Of a stretch of 8,483 nucleotides of DNA, positions 1 to 6,423 are shown in pieces; positions within the stretch are counted from its first letter, which is position 1; each line of letters begins with the position of its first letter. The position numbers were made by a program, and so were the translations under genes. The DNA comes from an uncultured Prevotella sp. (GTDB lineage Bacteria; Bacteroidota; Bacteroidia; Bacteroidales; Bacteroidaceae): the NCBI GenBank assembly GCA_937889855.1, contig CALBYK010000306.1, forward strand, positions 1 to 8,483, written 5' to 3'. The notes beneath the pieces are model-generated. The model was not told where the DNA came from and did no database searches. It saw only the letters and a program-made list of their open reading frames with translations.

Positions 1-954
1 GCCATAGGGATGGACCTCCGCAAGGAGCACATAATGAGCACCGCATACGGCGACCTGCTGCCAGAGCAGGAATGGGCAGACATACACGGCACGTCACGCC
101 AATACAACCACCGTGGCGACCGCACCAACACGAGCGTCTTCCTTGAGCACAACATCATCATCGACGGGTTCACCCTCTCGGCAGGAGCACTCGCCAACAA
201 GAACACCGCACTCGACGGCAAGTTCCGCCTGTACCCCGGCATTGACATAAGCTACCGTCCCAACGACACATGGAAATTCTACGCCTCGTGGAACAAGGCG
301 CTGCGCGTGCCAACCTACACCGACATGTACACCAGCAACTCGGTGCAGCAAGGCGACATAAGCCTGCGTCCCGAGAAAAACTCGACGTTCAAGATAGGCA
401 CACGGTTCCGCACACGCGGCATAGAGGCTGTTGCAAGCGGTTTCTACTCCAAGGGCACCGACATCATCGACTGGGTGTACACAACCGAGACACGCGACAA
501 ATACCACGCCCTCAACATCGGAAAGCTCAACAACATGGGTTACTCGCTGGACATGACCATCAACATGACCGAGCTTATTCCAGGCTCATTCGTCACACAC
601 GTCAAGGCGGGTTATGCACGCATACACCAGAAGCACGACACCGACAAGCCTGTGTACGGCTCGCTCTACGCGCTTGAGTATCTGCGCCACAAGGCCACGC
701 TGCTTGTCGACCACCGCATATGGCGCAGCCTTGGCGCGTCGTGGGCAGTGCGCTGGCAGGAGCGCATGAACAACTATTCGCCATACACCAAGGTCGACCT
801 CAAGTTGCAATGGACGGCTCCAACATACAGCATATACGTGAAGGCCGACAACCTCACCGCCCACCGCTACTACGACCTTGGCGCCGTACAGCAGCCGGGG
901 CTATGGATAATGGCGGGAATGAGCCTTAGACTCGGCACAAGCGCCAGAAAATAA
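1..954 (+). CDS. TonB-dependent outer-membrane receptor, C-terminal part (BtuB-like), 5' end outside window
   Basis: The frame is open from base 1 to the TAA at 952-954, giving 317 visible residues. The ATG at base 10 is internal, because receptors of this family are about 600-750 residues and only the back half of the beta-barrel is present. Visible hallmarks are alternating amphipathic strands, the segment ALRVPTYTDMY followed by LRPEKNSTFKIG (the 'R-x-P-[TS] ... L-x-P-E' barrel signature of BtuB/siderophore-type receptors), and a C-terminal region with VKADNLTAHRYYD and QPGLWIMAG. Such proteins import cobalamin, iron chelates or similar ligands across the outer membrane with TonB-ExbBD energy. 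The resemblance to cobalamin-type receptors is from memory and the ligand is not proven. A small oddity is that the last barrel strand (MSLRL) is followed by a six-residue polar tail ending in RK, where the usual end is an aromatic residue. It converges with the nuclease gene on the opposite strand. Confidence 0.88.
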   Translation, partial: AIGMDLRKEHIMSTAYGDLLPEQEWADIHGTSRQYNHRGDRTNTSVFLEHNIIIDGFTLSAGALANKNTALDGKFRLYPGIDISYRPNDTWKFYASWNKALRVPTYTDMYTSNSVQQGDISLRPEKNSTFKIGTRFRTRGIEAVASGFYSKGTDIIDWVYTTETRDKYHALNIGKLNNMGYSLDMTINMTELIPGSFVTHVKAGYARIHQKHDTDKPVYGSLYALEYLRHKATLLVDHRIWRSLGASWAVRWQERMNNYSPYTKVDLKLQWTAPTYSIYVKADNLTAHRYYDLGAVQQPGLWIMAGMSLRLGTSARK

Positions 955-1054
955 GCAGGCAGACTCTAATCACGCAAATACCCATGTTGTATGTGACGTG
1001 GTTTCAAGCACTTGCATGACAGAAACAATCTGGCTGATTAATCAACGTAACAAT

Positions 1055-1121
1055 AAACGGATAATTAATGAGCATTAACGACTGATATTTTTTGTCGTTA
1101 ATGTCCGTTAATTATCCGTTT
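1055..1121. terminator. Near-perfect 28-bp inverted repeat between convergent genes; likely bidirectional terminator
   Basis: Left arm 1055-1082 and right arm 1094-1121 are reverse complements at 24-25 of 28 positions. The only mismatches lie in a four-base block near the middle of each arm. The loop is 11 nt (1083-1093) and T-rich. The element lies between the + strand receptor (ends 954) and the - strand nuclease (ends 1153), where a shared terminator is expected. Neither side has a clean T-tract directly after the stem; the + side has only GTTTGTTTATG. It could instead be a dispersed repeat or a protein site. Each arm carries CGTTAAT-like heptamers about 10-11 bp apart (1096, 1106 and a degenerate copy near 1117). 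Confidence 0.6.
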
Positions 1122-1152
1122 GTTTATGTGTCGGTCAGATGCCTTATTTCTA

Positions 1153-2091
1153 TCATTTCCCGTAGATATTCCACGACCTGAGCACCGTCTCGCTGCTTGG
1201 GTCAACCGCCTCCACTTGGTTCTCCACGTTGTCGGGCAGATTGCAGAAGAAGTCGATGCCCGTCCGCTTCTCCAGCTCGTCCACCGAAATCATGTGCGGC
1301 ACAATGAGCTCGCCGGCAGAGCTCTTGGTCGTGTGCTCCGCCCAGAAGGCGATGGCCTTGTACTTGCCGTCCTTCTTGCACAGCACAGCCATGAAGAAGT
1401 ATTTAGGCACGATGATGCCGCTCTTGGTATGCGCGCGCACCTGCTTGCGGCTGGCATCGATGGTTCCGCCTTTGCACACGAACAGAGTGTCGCGGAAGGA
1501 TGCAGTGTTCCAGGCCCGCACCTGCTTCTCCATCTTGTCCCATATGCCGGCATTGAAGCCATGGCTCTGAGGGTGCATGTTGGAGAAATAGAAGGTTTGC
1601 TCGTTGACATCCTGCGAGTAGAGGCGGTCGGCCGACGGGCATATGTGCCCCCGGTCATAGCCCGAGTTTTTGTAGTCGGCGTCGGACGTGCGGCAGTCGG
1701 CAGGCAGCTGCGGGTCTACCTGGAACGGGTCGCCGTGCCACTTGGTCTTCTCCCAGTCCTTGCGCTTCCAGTTGGAGGCGCTGTTGCCGGCATACATCTG
1801 GTAGCATGTCCATCGCTGTGCCTTTAGCTTCGAGTCCCACTCCAGCGAGTAGTTCACCCCATCCATTCCGAACCCCGCCACCTTGTGCACCACAACAATC
1901 TGTCCATCACCGGTGGATATCTTCGGAAACTCAAGGCGTGTTATCTCTGCCGGCTGCGCGGCATTGGGTGTGTTGGCGTTCTTGTTGGCAACGCCTCCTG
2001 TCGGGTCGTTGTCGTCGCTGCCACAAGAGGCAAGGCCAGCCATGGCTACAGCCATTGCCAAGATGACGGTTTTCAATGATATTGGTCTCAT
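1153..2091 (-). CDS. DNA/RNA non-specific endonuclease lipoprotein (NUC1/NucA family)
   Basis: The 312-residue product is a sugar-non-specific, metal-dependent endonuclease of the NucA/Serratia family. Residues 1-22 are a lipoprotein signal with lipobox LASC; Cys23 would be lipidated. It is followed by GSDDND, an acidic run resembling the Bacteroidetes lipoprotein export signal, so outer-leaflet exposure is likely (inference). A low-complexity linker leads to the catalytic domain at about 60-285. The active-site motif is DRGHICP with His149 as general base; Asn180 (FNAGIW) and Glu188 fit the metal-binding Asn and partner Glu. The His-Asn spacing of 31 and Asn-Glu spacing of 8 match NucA as I recall it, so the enzyme looks intact. 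Six further cysteines (96, 133, 151, 206, 238, 283) could form disulfides. The ATG at 2089-2091 is chosen because the signal peptide begins right there; no Shine-Dalgarno is visible. No clear promoter was found: the L31 terminator ends about 30 nt upstream. Confidence 0.93.
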   Translation of the reverse strand: MRPISLKTVILAMAVAMAGLASCGSDDNDPTGGVANKNANTPNAAQPAEITRLEFPKISTGDGQIVVVHKVAGFGMDGVNYSLEWDSKLKAQRWTCYQMYAGNSASNWKRKDWEKTKWHGDPFQVDPQLPADCRTSDADYKNSGYDRGHICPSADRLYSQDVNEQTFYFSNMHPQSHGFNAGIWDKMEKQVRAWNTASFRDTLFVCKGGTIDASRKQVRAHTKSGIIVPKYFFMAVLCKKDGKYKAIAFWAEHTTKSSAGELIVPHMISVDELEKRTGIDFFCNLPDNVENQVEAVDPSSETVLRSWNIYGK

Positions 2092-2123
2092 AGTCTAAGA
2101 AAAAAATGTTAGCTGGTAAAACG

Positions 2124-2169
2124 AAAAAAGTGCATCCAATCGCATATGCAACTACGACTGGACGCACTT
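2124..2169 (-). terminator. Intrinsic terminator of the L31 gene
   Basis: Read on the - strand, an 11-bp stem (2169-2159 with 2138-2128, one G-T pair) closes a 20-nt loop and runs straight into a T-tract (six T's at 2129-2124, then CGTTTT). It lies 64 nt past the L31 stop codon. The loop contains the palindrome GCATATGC (2142-2149). Its T-tract ends only about 32 nt before the nuclease start codon, so the terminator also shapes the nuclease leader. Confidence 0.8.
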
Positions 2170-2232
2170 CAATTTATTCCTTTTATCTGAAAACAGATTG
2201 CTCTATTTTGAGTATATATCTCGTTCTTTTCC

Positions 2233-2484
2233 TTACTTGCGAACCTTTGCGTAACGGCTCATGAACTTGTCTACGCGGCCTGCAGTGTCGACGAGCTTAC
2301 TCTTACCTGTGTAGAACGGGTGAGATGTGCTTGAGATTTCGACTTTCACTACTGGGTAGGTTTCGCCTTCAAATTCTACTGTCTCTGTAGTCTTGCATGT
2401 AGACTTTGTAAGGAACATATCGCCGTTGGACATATCCTTGAATACGACGGGGCGATAGTTTTCTGGATGAATTCCCTTCTTCAT
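2233..2484 (-). CDS. rpmE2: 50S ribosomal protein L31, type B
   Basis: The 83-residue product matches the type B L31 family in full length. It starts MKKGIHPENYRPVVFKDMSN and contains the conserved stretch SSTSHPFYTGK and the ending DKFMSRYAKVRK. L31 sits on the large subunit and bridges to the small subunit. Type B proteins lack the zinc-binding cysteines of type A; here only one cysteine is present (Cys30), which agrees. The start at 2484 gives the usual N-terminus. The leader is A/T-rich, contains several AACAAT repeats and has no Shine-Dalgarno, typical of Bacteroidetes. The gene has its own promoter (2544-2574) and terminator (2124-2169), so it is a monocistronic unit lying between two envelope genes. 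Confidence 0.97.
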   Translation of the reverse strand: MKKGIHPENYRPVVFKDMSNGDMFLTKSTCKTTETVEFEGETYPVVKVEISSTSHPFYTGKSKLVDTAGRVDKFMSRYAKVRK

Positions 2485-2543
2485 TTTGATTTAAATTGTT
2501 ATATTGTTAATTGAAATTGTTGCTGTTAAAGCATTATCGGCTG

Positions 2544-2574
2544 CAAAGTTACTTATTTTTCGTGAAACGGCAAA
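2544..2574 (-). promoter_or_regulatory. Bacteroidetes-type promoter of the L31 gene
   Basis: On the - strand, TTTG (2574-2571) is followed by 19 nt and then TAACTTTG (2551-2544). This is an exact match to the primary-sigma consensus of Bacteroides (-33 TTTG, -7 TAnnTTTG) at the right spacing. Transcription should start near 2537, leaving a leader of about 50 nt before the ATG at 2484. Confidence 0.82.
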
Positions 2575-2583
2575 GGATTTCAG

Positions 2584-2616
2584 CGAAAATATTGAGCCTC
2601 ACATATCTTACGGCTC
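2584..2616 (-). terminator. Possible weak terminator of the large receptor gene
   Basis: On the - strand GAGCC (2616-2612) pairs with GGCTC (2598-2594) across a 13-nt loop, followed by AATATTTT. It lies 32 nt past the receptor stop and just before the L31 promoter, the right place. The stem is only 5 bp and the loop long, so the call is tentative. Confidence 0.33.
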
Positions 2617-2647
2617 TCGGCTTCGCTGCCTTGCCCTTCATAGGCCA

Positions 2648-5239
2648 TCAGAAATTATAGGTAATGTCAAGCATGCCATTTGCCCCGTATGCGTAGAACT
2701 TCATGGGGTTCTTCTGGAACGAGTAGGCGCGTGCGGCGGCATTTGCCCCCTGGACTTGGCCTCCGGCTACACTCTGCTCGTAGCCGCCAGTGACGATGTT
2801 GCGGTTGTTGAGTATGTTGGCCACACTCAGGTTTATCGCCAGCGAGCCGCGTTTCAGGCTTATGCTGCGCCCTATCGTCCCGTCGAGCATGAAGCCGCCC
2901 TTGCCCTTTGCCTGGCTCAGTGCCGACGGGAGCGGGTTACCCTGGCTGTCGAGCACACTCTCGCCATTGTACCTTGCGGCTGCGTCACGTGCCTTCAAGG
3001 ACGACGCGAAGCGGTTGCTTGGCGACCACGCGAGGTATATACGGTCGTAGTAGTTGGCGTTGAGGCAGACGAGCCATCCGCTCCGGTGGTAGCTCACGCC
3101 CAGCGAGGCGGCCGTGAGCGGTGTGGCATAGTCGTGCATGCCCTTGCTGTAGAGGCGGTCGGCGTTGTCGCCGGTGTAGCCGTCACCGTGCATGGCGGCG
3201 CTGAAGGAGTTCATGTAGGCCAGTTTGGCGTTGTTTATAACCTTTGCCTGGCTCAGAGTCCCGCGCACATTCACGTCAAGAGCACTTGCAACCTTGAACT
3301 TCATGCCGGCCTCCAGGCCGTAGTATTCCTTCTTCATTCCTGTCATCGACACGTATGAGAACGAATTCTCGTCATCGTAATACAGCTTCTGCCAGTCGGC
3401 AACGTTGGTCGTGCGCGAATAATACGCGCTGATGTTGGCACTGAGCCACGATGTCCTCAGGCCGTAGCCCAACTCGGCGCTGAACACACGCTCGCTCTTG
3501 AGATTGTCCACAAAGGCGTTGCTCACCTCAGGCGCCACGAACACGGTGCGGGCCTCGGGTGCCCTGTGCTCATAGCCGACGCCCAGCGACACGCTACCTC
3601 CATGTCCGAGGACGAGACGTGAGCCAAACTTTAGTCCGCCGTTTAAGAAATCCTTCGTACTGCTCTTTCCGAAGGAGTTGTCGGCGGCAAATCCATTGCG
3701 CATCTTGCCGTCACGCTGCATTGACGTGTAGCCGAGCTTGGCGGCTACAGTGTAGTTGAGCGGCCCGAAGCTTTCGGTGTAGCAGCCCCACACTCTTGCC
3801 TTGTTTACAAATGTGTTGTAGTCGTAGCCGAACCTGTCGCCCTTCCCTACCTTGGCGTTGGGATTGTTGAGGTCGTACTGCACTTCGGGTGCGTCTATGC
3901 CGTAGAACCGTCCGAGGGCATAGGTGTTGACGGCAGTGAGCGTGTTGGCTCCGAGCATGTCGTCCATCGTCTGATAGTGCATGGCCTTGTTTGTCGCACC
4001 GGCAAAGCCCAGTGTTATCCTCTTGTTCTTGTCAATCAGATGGTTGAATGTAGAGGCGAGCGAGAACATGAGGTTGTTGTCGTGTCTTGCTCCGATGTAG
4101 TACAAGGCCTCGCCGCCCTGCGCGTTGGCCTGTTGGTTGTCGCTATAGAGGCGGTCCCAGTTAATCTGGCGGTTGGACTTGGATGCGCGCCAGTGGTCAA
4201 CCGCCTTGTTGTAGTCGTCGAGGGCCTGGCTTGAGGAGCCAGTCGAGGTGCCGGTGTGCCATATGTCGTACAGGCTTGACGGCATGTTCAGCCAGCTGCT
4301 CGGCAGAGGGTTGTCGGCATTGTTGTAGTTGAGCCTTGTGCTCTTGCGCATTGAGTACTTGCCGAAGAACGATGTTGTAAGTTTCGACTTGTCCGATATG
4401 CGCCAGTCCCAAGTGAGGATTGCGCTGGGGGAGAAGTCGTGCATCATGCGCGAGTTGCGTTTCTTTCCGTTCTGGTAGCCCCAATACGGGTTGTAGTAAT
4501 GGCTGCCGGCAAGCGTGTATGCCTCGTCTGTGGCAGCTCCCTGTGCCGAGTGCTTGGTAGGGCTGCCCCATGCCGAGAGCGACAGGCTGTGCCTGTCCCA
4601 CACCTTCTGCACGGCAAGAAAGTAAGACAGCGACTTGTAGGATGTGCCCTCAACGTAGCCGTTGCTTGCCCATCGGTAGCCCGCGCTTCCCGTGAAAGCC
4701 CATCCCTTCCTGGAGAGGCCGGTACTGTAGGTGTAAATGCCGCGCAATGTGTAGTTGCGGTTGGCTCCGCTGACGGTGACGTGATGTCCCCGCGCACTTG
4801 CCGACGGACGGAAGTCGTAGTTGTTGGAGCCGCCCATACCGGTGAACGCGAAGTTGCTTGCCTCGAAAGGCAGGACACACTCCATGTTGCGCGCCACATT
4901 GCCAAGTGAGCCAGTCTGCCGGTAGCCGAACTGCCCGCTTTCCATGTCGTTAACCAACAGTCCGTTCACATGCACCTCCTGGTATTTAGGATTGAAGGCT
5001 CGGTAGCGGAAATGGACAGGCGAGAAGAGGCGGCTCACCTGGTTGGAATATACATTATTTATAGAGTTGACAATAGTTATGTCTTGCGGCATGTCGTCAT
5101 TATAGCCGAGCTGATTCTCAGTAAAGGTCAAGGCAGCTTCGGCTGAAGCGTCGCTTGAGCAGTCGATGCGGCCGGTTTGCGCATAGGCGTATGGAGCGCA
5201 GCACAAAGCCAGCACTGCTAAATTAAGCTTCTTTTGCAT
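2648..5239 (-). CDS. TonB-dependent receptor-like outer-membrane protein, 863 residues
   Basis: A large Bacteroidetes outer-membrane beta-barrel of the TonB-dependent receptor superfamily. Residues 1-20 are a signal peptide cut after AYA. Residues about 38-145 look like the plug: FRYRAFNPKYQEVHVNGLL, then NDMESGQFGY, then GMGGSNNYDFRPSAS, matching the plug features 'FRxRG...V.iNG...NDmesG' and 'GGixGxxNi'. The barrel fills the rest, with family blocks such as TYSTGLSRKGWAFTGS and YYNPYWGYQNGKKRN, and ends in a terminal Phe (MLDITYNF), the usual assembly signal. The frame is open to an ATG at 5434, but that extension has no signal peptide and crosses a repeat array, so the ATG at 5237-5239 is chosen. 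As I recall, relatives usually carry an 80-90-residue carboxypeptidase-like domain between signal and plug; it is absent here, and no TonB box is obvious. The substrate is unknown. No SusD-like partner lies next to it. Confidence 0.88.
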   Translation of the reverse strand: MQKKLNLAVLALCCAPYAYAQTGRIDCSSDASAEAALTFTENQLGYNDDMPQDITIVNSINNVYSNQVSRLFSPVHFRYRAFNPKYQEVHVNGLLVNDMESGQFGYRQTGSLGNVARNMECVLPFEASNFAFTGMGGSNNYDFRPSASARGHHVTVSGANRNYTLRGIYTYSTGLSRKGWAFTGSAGYRWASNGYVEGTSYKSLSYFLAVQKVWDRHSLSLSAWGSPTKHSAQGAATDEAYTLAGSHYYNPYWGYQNGKKRNSRMMHDFSPSAILTWDWRISDKSKLTTSFFGKYSMRKSTRLNYNNADNPLPSSWLNMPSSLYDIWHTGTSTGSSSQALDDYNKAVDHWRASKSNRQINWDRLYSDNQQANAQGGEALYYIGARHDNNLMFSLASTFNHLIDKNKRITLGFAGATNKAMHYQTMDDMLGANTLTAVNTYALGRFYGIDAPEVQYDLNNPNAKVGKGDRFGYDYNTFVNKARVWGCYTESFGPLNYTVAAKLGYTSMQRDGKMRNGFAADNSFGKSSTKDFLNGGLKFGSRLVLGHGGSVSLGVGYEHRAPEARTVFVAPEVSNAFVDNLKSERVFSAELGYGLRTSWLSANISAYYSRTTNVADWQKLYYDDENSFSYVSMTGMKKEYYGLEAGMKFKVASALDVNVRGTLSQAKVINNAKLAYMNSFSAAMHGDGYTGDNADRLYSKGMHDYATPLTAASLGVSYHRSGWLVCLNANYYDRIYLAWSPSNRFASSLKARDAAARYNGESVLDSQGNPLPSALSQAKGKGGFMLDGTIGRSISLKRGSLAINLSVANILNNRNIVTGGYEQSVAGGQVQGANAAARAYSFQKNPMKFYAYGANGMLDITYNF

Positions 5240-5273
5240 GTACTTTATTATTTGTGTAACACGTATTTTGATG

Positions 5274-5304
5274 CAAAGTAAAGCAATAAATTCCAATAAA
5301 AAAA
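5274..5304 (-). promoter_or_regulatory. Candidate promoter of the large receptor gene
   Basis: On the - strand TTACTTTG (5281-5274) matches the -7 consensus TAnnTTTG at all but one fixed position, and lies 34 nt before the ATG at 5239. The -33 region about 19 nt upstream is only a T-run within an A/T tract (about 5298-5311), so the upstream element is weak. The repeat array at 5352-5443 begins about 50 bp upstream of this core. Confidence 0.5.
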
Positions 5305-5351
5305 GTTTTTTCACACATTTATTAGTATGTCCTCCATCCTGCCAAGTCTTA

Positions 5352-5443
5352 GGCAAGCCAATTACCAGGCTTCGGTAGCGCCAGTACCGTAGCTTGGTAG
5401 CAATGCATCCAGGCTCTGGTAATGCCGTTACCAAAGCCTGGTA
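5352..5443. repeat. Array of alternating TACC/GGTA half-sites on an 11-bp grid (22-bp tandem palindromes)
   Basis: TACC starts at 5363, 5385 and 5429 and GGTA at 5374, 5396, 5418 and 5440; the grid position 5407 holds ATCC and 5352 holds GGCA. The tetramers thus alternate exactly every 11 bp, making four 22-bp units of TACC-N7-GGTA (5363, 5385, 5407, 5429). The seven bases after TACC are related (AGGCTTC, GTAGCTT, AGGCTCT, AAAGCCT), so units are diverged copies. A weaker fifth unit may start at 5341. The array lies between the GSCFA stop and the promoter of the large receptor. It could be an operator array, a structured RNA region in read-through transcripts, or a diverged tandem repeat; the function is not shown by the sequence. 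Confidence 0.8.
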
Positions 5444-5453
5444 AAAACCAGGC
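5436..5453 (-). terminator. Short perfect hairpin after the GSCFA gene
   Basis: On the - strand GCCTGGT and ACCAGGC form a perfect 7-bp stem with a TTTT loop, 21 nt past the GSCFA stop codon. Only CTTTGG follows, so the T-tract is poor. It overlaps the end of the TACC/GGTA array and may be a side effect of it. It could still stop or slow transcription from the GSCFA gene. Confidence 0.35.
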
Positions 5454-5474
5454 GTGAGAAATCGGTCATCTCAG

Positions 5475-6323
5475 TTAGATGCAAAGCCCGGGATACTTCT
5501 TTTGCAGCTGCTCCGCCTTCTTCATGGTGCGGCGCATGAATTCCTTGTATTCCTCTCCATCGGGGTTGAACGGACGGTGGCCAAGCGCAGCCTTGACAGG
5601 CCGCCATTCCTCGAGAAACTCACGCGTCCGCTCACTGAAGAAAGCGTCGCCGAAACGCTCCCATATATATTCTACGGCCTGTTCGGAAGGATGGAGCATG
5701 TCCTCGCGGTAGAAACGATAGTCGCGCAGCTCGTCGTTCACAATCTCATAGGCAGGAAAATAGTCCACGGCAGGATGCGAGCCTTCAGCTGCAGACGCAT
5801 ATCTTTTCAGAAGCCGGTCAGCTGCAAGCAGAAGCGTGGCCTTTGACAGCTGGCTGCCATGGAAGCCGTACTTGGCATAGCGTATCGGACTGACGGTGAC
5901 GACAACACGTATAGCCGGATTCACCCTCCTGAGCAGCTCGACGGCCTCAGCCAGGTATTGCTCGCACTCGTCCACAGACAGCTCGCGCTCGGTGAACAGC
6001 CGTTGCGGCCGCTTCTGGCAGTTGTCGACAATCTCGCCCGTCTCGTTGAGTATGTAGACATGATTTGTCCCGAGCGTGAAGACGGCTGTCCGCGCACATG
6101 CCTCCTCCCCAGACGCCAACTCGCCAAGATACCGCCTGACGGTGTGCAGTATGCTTGCCGGATTGTACATCACCCCATAGGGATTGACAACGGCACGGAA
6201 CTTGTCGGCAACGAAACGCTTGCCTATATTGTCGGCAAAGCATGAGCCGACAAAGAGCATACGCTCGCAAGGCTCTATGGAGAATGTTGCCTTAGGGATA
6301 ATTACTTTGGTACTGAATTGCAT
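5475..6323 (-). CDS. GSCFA-domain protein (SGNH-hydrolase-like)
   Basis: The 282-residue product carries the signature that names the family: FVGSCFADNIG, with G26-S27-C28-F29-A30. In SGNH/GDSL terms Ser27 would be the nucleophile, GTNH (85-88) resembles the block with the oxyanion Asn, and D198-x-x-H201 (DMLH) fits the Asp/His pair. The stretch VTVSPIRYAKYGFHGSQLSKATL is also typical of Bacteroidetes members. The family is thought to be hydrolase-like, but its substrate is not established, so no reaction is assigned. There is no signal peptide, so a cytoplasmic location is likely. The frame runs further upstream to 6419, but that part reads through a hairpin and is unlike the family; the ATG at 6321-6323 starts the conserved region (MQFSTKV). 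It lies 100 nt downstream of YfhO on the same strand, with a terminator-like hairpin between. Confidence 0.93.
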   Translation of the reverse strand: MQFSTKVIIPKATFSIEPCERMLFVGSCFADNIGKRFVADKFRAVVNPYGVMYNPASILHTVRRYLGELASGEEACARTAVFTLGTNHVYILNETGEIVDNCQKRPQRLFTERELSVDECEQYLAEAVELLRRVNPAIRVVVTVSPIRYAKYGFHGSQLSKATLLLAADRLLKRYASAAEGSHPAVDYFPAYEIVNDELRDYRFYREDMLHPSEQAVEYIWERFGDAFFSERTREFLEEWRPVKAALGHRPFNPDGEEYKEFMRRTMKKAEQLQKKYPGLCI

Positions 6324-6342
6324 AAACAAATTGTTCAAGGTT

Positions 6343-6383
6343 AAAAACGAGCAGGAGGGTAGGGCTCCCTGCCCTACCCTCCT
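6343..6383 (-). terminator. Perfect 13-bp GC-rich hairpin with T-tract after the YfhO gene
   Basis: Arms 6353-6365 and 6371-6383 are exact reverse complements (13 bp, nine G-C pairs) with a 5-nt loop (6366-6370). On the - strand GCTCG follows, then five T's (6347-6343). The + side has no T-tract, so it should act on leftward transcription from YfhO, whose stop is 41 nt upstream. The 5-nt gap before the T's is longer than ideal. The hairpin ends 29 nt before the GSCFA ATG, so it may also act as a leader element for that gene. Confidence 0.65.
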
Positions 6384-6384
6384 A

Positions 6385-6416
6385 CAAATGCTATATAAAA
6401 TTGAGTACTTAGCAAG
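6385..6416 (-). promoter_or_regulatory. Tentative promoter for the GSCFA gene, overlapping the hairpin edge
   Basis: On the - strand CTTG (6416-6413) is followed by 19 nt and TAGCATTTG (6393-6385). This resembles TTTG-N19-TAnnTTTG but has one extra base in the -7 box and one mismatch in the -33 box. A start near 6378 would fall inside the hairpin arm. A second weaker box, TAACCTTG (6343-6336), has no partner. Confidence 0.27.
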
Positions 6417-6423
6417 CACTCCA

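Noticed and set aside
1055..1121. Invertible (phase-variable) promoter segment flanked by inverted repeats
   Set aside because: The segment between the arms is only 11 nt, too short to carry a promoter or invert, and no recombinase gene lies nearby.
1120..1827. 235-codon open frame on the + strand
   Set aside because: It lies wholly opposite the well-supported nuclease gene and resembles no known protein; such long antisense frames are common over GC-rich genes.
2185..2198. Small hairpin ATCTG-AAAA-CAGAT after the L31 gene
   Set aside because: A 5-bp stem without a T-tract; the strong terminator just downstream explains the region better.
2504..3358. 284-codon open frame on the + strand
   Set aside because: It is antisense to the receptor gene, starts in the L31 promoter region and has no recognisable domain.
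5240..5434. In-frame N-terminal extension of the large receptor to an ATG at 5434
   Set aside because: It has no signal peptide, reads through the TACC/GGTA array and promoter region, and the ATG at 5239 begins a good signal peptide.
5340..5460. CRISPR array from the regular 22-bp repeat
   Set aside because: The repeats are too short and diverged, there are no spacers of 30 nt or more, and no cas genes are present.
6324..6419. In-frame N-terminal extension of the GSCFA protein to 6419
   Set aside because: It translates the 13-bp hairpin and shows no family similarity; the conserved region begins at the ATG at 6323.
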